From positions 124,001 to 188,000 of the forward strand of contig VLTN01000042.1 of the NCBI GenBank assembly GCA_008330645.1: a DNA stretch of 64,000 nt, given 5' to 3'. Below are positions 53,309 to 62,500 of the stretch, piece by piece (the first letter of the stretch is position 1; each line of letters begins with the position of its first letter). The notes under the pieces were generated by a model. That model saw only the letters and a list, made by a program, of their open reading frames with translations. It did not search any database and was not told the origin of the DNA. This DNA is from Cafeteria roenbergensis (taxonomy: Eukaryota; Sar; Bigyra; Bicosoecida; Cafeteriaceae). Both the position numbers and the translations under genes were made by a program.

Positions 53309-56300
53309 ATGTCTGATGCGGCTGCGCCGCGCTCCCAGGCGGAGGCCGCTGCCAGGCGCGAGGAGGACGACCCCGCGTTCGAGGCCCGCGAGACGCAACG
53401 CCTCAAATGGCTGCTCGCCGACCCGAATATCGTTCTTGCAGGCTCAGAGCAGGCCAAGGTAGCGGGTGCTGTCGTCATCCCAACTCGGGCGGGAGCTCTG
53501 CGTGAAGCTGCCGCCCGTCGTGCCGCCCGGGCCGCGGAAAAGCTGGGAGTTACTGCTGACGCAGAGCGTGCCGAGGCCGCCCTTTCACGCACAGATCTCG
53601 ACCGCGCTGAGCGGGGCCTGGTGCGCATTCCATCGGGCCCGCTGCCGGTGTCCCGAGCAGGGCTGGGCGGGGCGCCCGGCGATGCGAAGCCGGTCGCAGG
53701 CCGTCGACAGAAGAGCGTTGTGCGGCCTGTGGCCCGCGCCAACACGGCCGGTGAGACAGCCGTGGAACGCGCCCGAGCAGCAGCGGCGCAGCGAGCAGCA
53801 GCTCGGCGAACGCGCATGTCGGCCTCCGGCTTGCAGGCCGCCCCGCCCGGGCGAGGGGCGAGTGTGGGCTTAGGCCTGGGACTGGGAGCAGCTGGCTGGA
53901 GGCAGGCACCAGCTGCGGGGCCCTTCCCGGCCGGAGCAAGCAGCTCTGCGGGGGGCTCGGCATCGTCCCTCCGGGCGCACGACGGCGCGGCGCGAGAAGG
54001 TGCCGCGCCCGCTGAGCAAGAGGAGGAGGAGGAGGCGATGGAGGAGGAGGAGGAGGATGAGGAGGATGAGGAAGAGGAAGAGGACGCGGGCGGCGAGACC
54101 GGCTTCGGCTCCCCCTCGGCTCTACCGGGGATCGCCCGGCCAAGCCGCTCTGGCTTTGAAGGGGCTGGCAGGCTTGAGGCCGGGCACCCGCGCACCGCGG
54201 GCGACGCAACTTCGATCTCCCGGCCCCCGACCGGCGGCCCTCGCGTTGACGGCTCTGCGAATCGGCGTTCGCTCCGTGCGACAGCCTCTGCTGATGCTGC
54301 CAGCGGTCACCGTCGAGGTCGGAGCGACGCGAATGCGATTTTGGCACTGCGTCGCTCGCGTCTGCGGCGGGAGAGCGAATCATCAGAACTGTCCGGGAAC
54401 ATTCCGGTCTCTCACGTAGACGGGGTCATTCGGGGATTGGGTCTTGCCTCACCCCAGAAGGGCTCTGATGGACGCGGCAGTGAGACGGACACTGGTTCTT
54501 GGCAACCTGGACCCTTGCACGAGCAGGGCGGGCATGATGGGTCACTGGCGGCTGCGGGCGCGCCGGACGCCGGCTCGGGGAACAAGCAGTCAGAAAGGCC
54601 GGCCGCGGAGTCGTGTGACTCCGCCGCTTTTCGTCAGGACGGGGTGGCTTTGGAGGCGGACACGGCAGGTACTGTTGCAGGTGGCTCTGCCGCAAGCTCT
54701 GCCGCAGGCTCTGCCGGTGGCGGGAAGGGACGATCGGGCAAGGGACTGTTGAGCGTGGCAACACCCCAGCACGAGTGCTGTCACGGGTCCAGCTGCGTTC
54801 GGCAGTGCGGGTCGGCACCCTCCGCTTCCAGGCGGGTCGGGAGCTGCGGATGGATCCGCTGCTGCTGCAGCTGCCGCTGCAGCTGCTGCTGCTGCCAAAT
54901 TGGCGGCAGCGGTGGTCGGGCCCTCCCACCTGGCTCTACCGGGTGCCCTCGACCAGGGGCCCCTCCTTACATTCCTGGTGGGATGCGGCTTCGGTTTCAC
55001 GAGGTGGTTCTGCTCACCATGGAGGCCGAGCGACGCCGTTGCTCTGCAGCCGCGCTGTGCTGTCCTTGCTATACGTGTACAACGCCGCGCTGCCGGGCGG
55101 AGGTGCAGCTCTGCCAGCGAAGCGGGCCGTGGGTTGCGTTCAACGTCTTTCTCACACTGTCGCTGCTGGTGAGCAACGCGCTCCTGCTAGCCTTCCTGCC
55201 CAAGTCAGCTGACCCAGCCTTTTGGGCGGTGTACGGTTTCGCGTGCGCAGCGTTCCTGACGGACACTGCGCTGACGTCGGCGGTGGACAGGCGGGTGGTG
55301 TTCACGTTCTTCTGGGGTCTGGAACTCCTCTCAGCGCTAGCGCTGTTGCTAGATATTCTGCCGGTGGAGACGGCTGTGGTGGGGCTCTTTGTCAACAGCG
55401 ACCCCGCCGCGTCCGTTTCCGCCGGTAGCGAGGGCATCCAAGGCGTCACGTCTGGCTCTGCCAGCGGCAGCCCCGGCGCGAGCGCGGACACGTCGTTCGT
55501 GAAGCGCGCGGTGAGGGCCGGGGCGCAAGTCGGCGGCATTTTGCGGTTGCTCAAGATTGTCAGGTTTGTGCGGTTTCGCGAAGTGGCCAGATGGTTCCGA
55601 GCTCTGAGACGAGACGGTTGCTGCATCACCATGTTGGGGCGCCACCGCTACAAGCGGTGCGCTCTGAACCCGTGCGGGGCGCTGCTGCTCTGCCGGCCTT
55701 GTCGGGTTGCAGTCCGGCGGGCCAAGCGGCGGCGGAATCGCGCCAGGCTTGTAGAGGATCGTCAACGGCAGAGCTACGGGCGTGACGGCGGTTTTGCTGG
55801 CGCAAGCGGTTGTGAGCCGCGCCGAAGTGTTGCCCGGGCACAGGACCCCTCCAGTGCAGCGCAGTGCGCCGACCCTTTCGGCGGCGCCAGCTCTGCAGCC
55901 AGCCTGGAAGGCTCATCGCCGCGGGCAGGCAGCCCGAGAGCGGCTTCCGAGCGCGCCGGCAGGGTCAGCACCTCCTTGCCGGCGCCTCCGGCAGGGAAAT
56001 CGGCGGTGGTGTCAGGCTCTTTTGATGACATCAAGGGGAAGTGGGCAAGCGCTCTTCCGGCAGAGCCGTCGAGAGAGGACGAGGCAGGGTCAGATCCCAG
56101 ACGGCCGTCCCGGCCCGGCCTGGATGCAAAGTCCGCCGTGCATGGCGGCTCTGCCGGGAGAGCCAGCGTCGGGATGGACCCAGGCCTGAGCGCGGGTCGC
56201 GGCGGTGGCGGCGTCTCTGGCTTCGGCGAAGGCGGGTCCGACCAGGGACGCTCGGCGCCCGAGGCCAGTTGGCTAGCTGCCTCGCGCCATAGCGGCGCGC

Positions 56301-59300
56301 GAGTCGTGCCGCTCGGCTGTGGGCAGGGCCGCGGTGGTGGATCCGAGAAGCTAGCCTCCACCGGCGCGAGCGCTGTCCCAAACGGCGAGACTGGCAGCGT
56401 CGGTACCGGCTCTCTTGCTCGGTCGCAGCTCGGCATCGCAGATGCGGCGGCATCTGCCAATGGGGAAGCGAACGTTGCCGTTGCATCGTCAGGCCGAGGC
56501 GGCATCAGAGCTTCAGACGGGTCCGCTGAGATTGCTGCCGGCGAAGCCGGTTCCCAAGCACGACGAACGAGTATCTTCGGGGGGCTGTTTGGCCGAACCG
56601 GTGCCGGCGAGGCACTGCCCACGTCAGAAGGCGCTGGCGCGACAGCCCAGCGAAGCGTGGCAGGCCCTGCAGCTGCCGCCCGCAGAGGCCGCCAGCGGCG
56701 GGCATCCGAGGCCACTGCCATGGCCGCTATGGTGATGAGTGGGGCTCGGGCTCGGCGTGAGAGACGCGGCTCTGCCGTCGAGATGATCGACCGGATGACG
56801 TCGCATGCGATGGATGCTCGCGGCAGGCGTCACTCCGACGCTTCTCCGGAGTGGGGCGTTGCAGCGGCGCCGCGGCGGGCCTCGGTCTCTGCGCCGCGGT
56901 CGAAAGTCGCGGCCAGCGGCTTCGCGAAGCTTCAGCAAGCGATGGTAGCGCTGACGGCTCCCGCTCCCCCTCCGGGAGAAGACAATTCCAGCGAACTGGG
57001 AGGGTCCGACGACCTCGAGGGGCTGGATGGCGGAGATGCCGACGGCAGACGCGACTACGCGCGCCAACACGGAACGGCCGACGATCCGGAGCGTGACGAT
57101 GGTGTGACGGACACCCGACCGGCAGAGCCAGTATCGACATCACCAAGAGTTCCATTTCAGCACGTCAGGCACGAGAGTACGGGGGACGGCGCGGCTGACG
57201 GACCTGCTGATACTCTTGGCACAGCCTCTCTGCGCGTGCGTCGGCCAAGCGACTCCCAGCCTGACTGCCCGCCGCAGCCTTTGGATGCAACCACCTTAGC
57301 TGCGCCGGCTGGCCCGTCTGCCGCCTCCCCGCCCCTGCGAACGCTCCCTGGCACGCCCCAGGCTCGCGCAACGGCTGACAGAGCTGGGAGCGGAGTCTCC
57401 CCTCGCGGGGCCGCGCCAGCGGACGATGCCGAGCGCGTTGCCGGTGGTCGACCAACGAAGTCCGTGGCAGAGCCGCCGAGCAGGGCACGCTCCATTGGTC
57501 GTCGGCGAAACCGCGCATCGATCGCCAGCCTGCCCAGCTGGGAGGATGATCGTCCGCCGACCGACGCTGAGAGCGCGATCGCCCTCGCCCACGGCACTGA
57601 CGGCTCTGCAAATGGCCCTTCCGGCAAGAGCGGGACTTCTGCCGCCAGTGCCACTGGCGGCAGTGGTGGCGCCGACCTGGACGACCCAGAGTCGATTCGT
57701 GCTCTCTGGGAGGACGTGCGAGGGTCAAGCAGAGTTGGAGTTCGTATCTCTACCAGAGTTAAGATGAGAGTCATCGCCGGAGTCATCGGCATCGTCTTTG
57801 CGCTCCCCCTGATTTCGTACCAGTCGCCGGACTCCTTCCTGGCCGTTCCGCGATCGATGAACCTAATAGACGCCGTGGGTGGCGCAGCGCTGCAACAGGC
57901 TGCGGGGGAGCTTGTCGACGACGGCAGCGCCGGCAGAGCTGTCGTTTCATCAAATTCGAGCGTGTCAGCCGCCGCTGCTGATGCTGCGCGCGACGTGATG
58001 GTGGCTAGACTTGTGGCTGAGCGACCGGGAATCATATTCCTCCGAATCATCGGAGCGACTGGAGGCCTCTCCTGGCGGCAGAGGCAATCGGCAGGCTACA
58101 ACGCCTCTGCTGAAACCGCTTCGCCTTCGGACTGGAGCGGGGACCCGTCTGCACCCGTGCTGGGGATCACTGCGATTGCAGTTGCAGCCGGAACGGCCTT
58201 GAGAGGACTGGAGTCAGACCCTGCGGTGTACGTATACCGAGCGGACCACGCCGCCTCGCTGCGGCCTCATGAGCTTGCAGTCTTTGCAAGCGGCGAGGGG
58301 TCGCAAGCGGTCCTGGACGTGAGCGACGCAGCGCGACTCGCATCGCTCCTGACGTTCGTTCAGACGCAGTGCATTATCGCGCTGATGGGGCTGCTGGCAC
58401 TGTCGCTTCAGCGGAGCATCGATGTGCTGCTGGTGTGGCCCATCGAGAAGCTGTCGGCGTTTCTCAAGCCCGTTCTGTCGGACGCCATCGCTGCCATGGC
58501 ACAAGCAAGTGCACCTGGTGCCGGCGGGGCGGGCCGTGTTGCTGGGTCTAACGGACAAGCGGAGCAGTGGCGGCGTGCGCTCGGCGCAGACGACGGGGAA
58601 GAGCTATCCACGAAGCTCATGCTTGCCGCAGTCGACGTTCTGAGGCGAGATCTCAGCGCGGAGGCGCGGCGCAACTGGGCTCGAAAGGCGCTCATGTCGC
58701 AGATGCGAAGCGGAGACAAGGCTGCGGGCAGCATCAAGCGGTCAATGGTATTCCTGCAGAAGAACAATATGGTGGCCGCAGGCGGGGGAATCCGCTTCCA
58801 GCCTGTGGACGACACCGCGGCAGCACTCGAGGCTGCCAAGGCCAAGGGCGGGGCTGCTGCACCGAGCCTGCGGCTGCGAACGTCAGTGGTGCCGTACTCG
58901 GGCCTGGAGGCAGTGAGCGAGGTTCGATCCGCCCGGCGGGGCAAGTCTAGCAAGGGGGGCAGCTGGAGCAGTCACACGGCTGGAGCAAACGATGCAAGCG
59001 CCAGCAGTGGGGCTGCTGCGAGCTTGTCTCGCCATCCCCGCGGAAAGAGCGGGCGGGCCATCGCTGATGCAGTGCCCGAGGCCGACGACGAAGAAGAAGA
59101 CGAGGACGAAGAGGAGGAGCAAGACGAAGCGCGAGAGTACAAGGACAGCAGCAGCAGCGACGATGAAGACGAGGAGGAGGACGAGGAGGACGAGATGGAC
59201 GAGGAAGCTGAGGCGCTTTTGGCCGGGATGTTCACGGGTGAGGCCACAAAGGCACAGGCTGAGTCCGACAAACTGGCAAGCACGCTTGCCGAACACCGGT

Positions 59301-59302
59301 GA
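53309..59302 (+). CDS. Large multi-pass membrane protein with voltage-sensor-like segment
   Basis: The ATG at 53309 gives 1997 residues; the frame upstream is open only from a GTG. Order: a charged, Ala/Arg-rich N-terminus; an acidic Glu run (about 235-265); a Cys-rich patch with CCPCYTC; three hydrophobic helices (about 608-631, 637-657 and 663-687); then a basic amphipathic helix LRLLKIVRFVRFREVARWFR (about 745-765) resembling a voltage-sensor S4. A 700-residue Ser/Gly/Arg-rich cytosolic linker follows. After it come RVKMRVIAGVIGIVFALPLI (about 1486), an external loop, another helix (about 1682-1700), and PIEKLSAFLKPVL right after the membrane. A strongly acidic tail ends it. The paired-helix module plus PIEKL resembles membrane nucleotide cyclases of protists, but no cyclase domain is present. 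It may be a sensor or channel-like protein; function is not known. Confidence 0.6.
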   Translation: MSDAAAPRSQAEAAARREEDDPAFEARETQRLKWLLADPNIVLAGSEQAKVAGAVVIPTRAGALREAAARRAARAAEKLGVTADAERAEAALSRTDLDRAERGLVRIPSGPLPVSRAGLGGAPGDAKPVAGRRQKSVVRPVARANTAGETAVERARAAAAQRAAARRTRMSASGLQAAPPGRGASVGLGLGLGAAGWRQAPAAGPFPAGASSSAGGSASSLRAHDGAAREGAAPAEQEEEEEAMEEEEEDEEDEEEEEDAGGETGFGSPSALPGIARPSRSGFEGAGRLEAGHPRTAGDATSISRPPTGGPRVDGSANRRSLRATASADAASGHRRGRSDANAILALRRSRLRRESESSELSGNIPVSHVDGVIRGLGLASPQKGSDGRGSETDTGSWQPGPLHEQGGHDGSLAAAGAPDAGSGNKQSERPAAESCDSAAFRQDGVALEADTAGTVAGGSAASSAAGSAGGGKGRSGKGLLSVATPQHECCHGSSCVRQCGSAPSASRRVGSCGWIRCCCSCRCSCCCCQIGGSGGRALPPGSTGCPRPGAPPYIPGGMRLRFHEVVLLTMEAERRRCSAAALCCPCYTCTTPRCRAEVQLCQRSGPWVAFNVFLTLSLLVSNALLLAFLPKSADPAFWAVYGFACAAFLTDTALTSAVDRRVVFTFFWGLELLSALALLLDILPVETAVVGLFVNSDPAASVSAGSEGIQGVTSGSASGSPGASADTSFVKRAVRAGAQVGGILRLLKIVRFVRFREVARWFRALRRDGCCITMLGRHRYKRCALNPCGALLLCRPCRVAVRRAKRRRNRARLVEDRQRQSYGRDGGFAGASGCEPRRSVARAQDPSSAAQCADPFGGASSAASLEGSSPRAGSPRAASERAGRVSTSLPAPPAGKSAVVSGSFDDIKGKWASALPAEPSREDEAGSDPRRPSRPGLDAKSAVHGGSAGRASVGMDPGLSAGRGGGGVSGFGEGGSDQGRSAPEASWLAASRHSGARVVPLGCGQGRGGGSEKLASTGASAVPNGETGSVGTGSLARSQLGIADAAASANGEANVAVASSGRGGIRASDGSAEIAAGEAGSQARRTSIFGGLFGRTGAGEALPTSEGAGATAQRSVAGPAAAARRGRQRRASEATAMAAMVMSGARARRERRGSAVEMIDRMTSHAMDARGRRHSDASPEWGVAAAPRRASVSAPRSKVAASGFAKLQQAMVALTAPAPPPGEDNSSELGGSDDLEGLDGGDADGRRDYARQHGTADDPERDDGVTDTRPAEPVSTSPRVPFQHVRHESTGDGAADGPADTLGTASLRVRRPSDSQPDCPPQPLDATTLAAPAGPSAASPPLRTLPGTPQARATADRAGSGVSPRGAAPADDAERVAGGRPTKSVAEPPSRARSIGRRRNRASIASLPSWEDDRPPTDAESAIALAHGTDGSANGPSGKSGTSAASATGGSGGADLDDPESIRALWEDVRGSSRVGVRISTRVKMRVIAGVIGIVFALPLISYQSPDSFLAVPRSMNLIDAVGGAALQQAAGELVDDGSAGRAVVSSNSSVSAAAADAARDVMVARLVAERPGIIFLRIIGATGGLSWRQRQSAGYNASAETASPSDWSGDPSAPVLGITAIAVAAGTALRGLESDPAVYVYRADHAASLRPHELAVFASGEGSQAVLDVSDAARLASLLTFVQTQCIIALMGLLALSLQRSIDVLLVWPIEKLSAFLKPVLSDAIAAMAQASAPGAGGAGRVAGSNGQAEQWRRALGADDGEELSTKLMLAAVDVLRRDLSAEARRNWARKALMSQMRSGDKAAGSIKRSMVFLQKNNMVAAGGGIRFQPVDDTAAALEAAKAKGGAAAPSLRLRTSVVPYSGLEAVSEVRSARRGKSSKGGSWSSHTAGANDASASSGAAASLSRHPRGKSGRAIADAVPEADDEEEDEDEEEEQDEAREYKDSSSSDDEDEEEDEEDEMDEEAEALLAGMFTGEATKAQAESDKLASTLAEHR

Positions 59303-59581
59303 TTCGTCTGTGGTTGGCTTTTTGCGTTCCTCGGCAGCTTGCCCCAGAGCCGCCTTGTGACCTGGTCCCACTCGTGCCTCGGCCAAGCCGTGCGGAAAGC
59401 TGTGGGTTCAAGCAGCCATGCCGCCGAGTGCAAGGCTGCGTGCCAGCAATGATTGTGCGCAAACGGAAACTGCTGACCTTGACAACTCAACACTTGGCCC
59501 TCAATCCGCTGCTGTCGCGTGCTGGGGCCTGAACCCTGGGGAAGATGCAAGAACTGTGCGATCTTTCGCAAGGTGCTGACC
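59303..59581. other. Spacer between convergent genes, 279 bp
   Basis: It lies between the tail of the membrane protein (plus) and the tail of the repeat protein (minus). No gene is seen; likely 3' untranslated sequence of both. Confidence 0.5.
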
Positions 59582-62500
59582 TCAAACACGGAACACAATA
59601 AACCCGAACGTGCCCCCAAGGTGGGCTCCCAAGTTCGCTGTCGAACCAGCACTGTTGGCAACCGTAACCTCCAGCTGATGATCTGCAGGCACTCTTGCCG
59701 AAATGCTCATGGCATCATCGCTCGCGCCACCAGAGTGAGCAAATTGAGGGTGAACCATGACTATGTCGCCAGTCGCCGGGTCCCAGTTGCTGATATCACC
59801 AAATTGGCCCAAGGTGAGGACTTGAACAATTCTCTGCCCGGGGGCCAATGGGAGCGCCGATGACCACGTGCCAGCGGCGATTGTAACCCTGCCAACATAG
59901 AGAGAGCGAAACGGCGAGCCAAGGCCAAGTTTCAATGACCCAGAGGAGCCCCCAGTCGAGACACCAGGCAAAAGAACAACATCACCACCATTGCCGGAAT
60001 CCCCGTCCCCGGCTAAAAGCGACACATGGCCGGCTTGGCCGGCCCCCGAAACTGATCCAGCCTCAATTACCACACTTCCAGAGCTCGATCCAGTAGCGGT
60101 ACCAGCGACGACCGAAACGGAGCCACTGCTACCAGCGGCCCCGCTCCCAGACGACAGAACAACATCGCCGGACGCATCACTGGCCGCAGACGCAAGAAAA
60201 AGTGAACCAGAGGTGGAGGTGCCCACGCCGCTCACCACGCTCACGGCGCCGCCGGCGGTGGCGGCCTTGGTCGTCTCGCCGCCCGCCAGCAGCGCCGCCC
60301 CGCCCGCCCCGCCCGACGACTTGCCGCCCGTCACGCTCACCGACCCGCCGGCGCCCGAGTCGGTGCTTCCCGCCATGACCACCACGAACCCGGCCGCGCC
60401 GCCCGTCCCCACCCCGGACGCCACCGACACGGCGCCCGACGTCCCGCCCGTCACCGACCCGGACGTGAGCGTGGCCGCCCCCGACGACACGCTCCCGCCG
60501 GCGCCCGTGGTGAGCAGCAGGTTGCCCGACGAGTCGGTGCCGGCGCCCGTGCCGACCACGACGGCCCCGCTCGACTCGCCCGCCAGCAGCCCCGACGACA
60601 CCGACACGGTGCCGACCGCACCCGTGTCGGCGCTCCCCGACGTGAGCAGCACCCACCCGCTGTTCGCCGCGCCCGTCGCCCCCGCCGACGTGACCACGGC
60701 GGAGCCCGACGCCGAGGTGCCCACGCCGCTCACCACGCTCACGGCGCCGCCGGCGGTGGCGGCCTTGGTCGTCTCGCCGCCCGCCAGCAGCGCCGCCCCG
60801 CCCGCCCCGCCCGACGACTTGCCGCCCGTCACGCTCACCGACCCGCCGGCGCCCGAGTCGGTGCTTCCGGCCATGACCACCACGAACCCGGCCGCGCCGC
60901 CCGTCCCCACCCGGACGCCACCGACACGGCGCCCGACGTCCCGCCCGTCACCGACCCGGACGTGAGCGTGGCCGCCCCCGACGACACGCTCCCGCCGGCG
61001 CCCGTGGTGAGCAGCAGGTTGCCCGACGAGTCGGTGCCGGCGCCCGTGCCGACCACGACGGCCCCGCTCGACTCGCCCGCCAGCAGCCCCGACGACACCG
61101 ACACGGTGCCGACCGCACCCGTGTCGGCGCTCCCCGACGTGAGCAGCCCCCACCCGCTGTTCGCCGCGCCCGTCGCCCCCGCCGACGTGACCACGGCGGA
61201 GCCCGACGCCGAGGTGCCCACGCCGCTCACCACGCTCACGGCGCCGCCGGCGGTGGCGGCCTTGGTCGTCTCGCCGCCCGCCAGCAGCGCCGTCCCGCCC
61301 GCCCCGCCCGACGACTTGCCGCCCGTCACGCTCACCGACCCGCCGGCGCCCGAGTCGGTGCTTCCCGCCATGACCACCACGAACCCGGCCGCGCCGCCCG
61401 TCCCCACCCCGGACGCCACCGACACGGCGCCCGACGTCCCGCCCGTCACCGACCCGGACGTGAGCGTGGCCGCCCCCGACGACACGCTCCCGCCGGCGCC
61501 CGTGGTGAGCAGCAGGTTGCCCGACGAGTCGGTGCCGGCGCCCGTGCCGACCACGACGGCCCCGCTCGACTCGCCGCCAGCAGCCCCGACGACACCGACA
61601 CGGTGCCGACGGCGCCCGTGTCGGCGCTCCCCGACGTGAGCAGCACCCACCCGCTGTTCGCCGCGCCCGTCGCCCCCGCCGACGTGACCACGGCGGAGCC
61701 CGACGCCGAGGTGCCCACGCCGCTCACCACGCTCACGGCGCCGCCGGCGGTGGCGGCCTTGGTCGTCTCGCCGCCCGCCAGCAGCGCCGCCCCGCCCGCC
61801 CCGCCCGACGACTTGCCGCCCGTCACGCTCACCGACCCGCCGGCGCCCGAGTCGGTGCTTCCCGCCATGACCACCACGAACCCGGCCGCGCCGCCCGTCC
61901 CCACCCGGACGCCACCGACACGGCGCCCGACGTCCCGCCCGTCACCGACCCGGACGTGAGCGTGGCCGCCCCCGACGACACGCTCCCGCCGGCGCCCGTG
62001 GTGAGCAGCAGGTTGCCCGACGAGTCGGTGCCGGCGCCCGTGCCGACCACGACGGCCCCGCTCGACTCGCCCGCCAGCAGCCCCGACGACACCGACACGG
62101 TGCCGACGGCGCCCGTGTCGGCGCTCCCCGACGTGAGCAGCACCCACCCGCTGTTCGCCGCGCCCGTCGCCCCCGCCGACGTGACCACGGCGGAGCCCGA
62201 CGCCGAGGTGCCCACACCGCTCACCACGCTCACGGCGCCGCCGGCGGTGGCGGCCTTGGTCGTCTCGCCGCCCGCCAGCAGCGCCGCCCCGCCCGCCCCG
62301 CCCGACGACTTGCCGCCCGTCACGCTCACCGACCCGCCGGCGCCCGAGTCGGTGCTTCCGGCCATGACCACCACGAACCCGGCCGCGCCGCCCGTCCCCA
62401 CCCCGGACGCCACCGACACGGCGCCCGACGTCCCGCCCGTCACCGACCCGGACGTGAGCGTGGCCGCCCCCGACGACACGCTCCCGCCGGCGCCCGTGGT

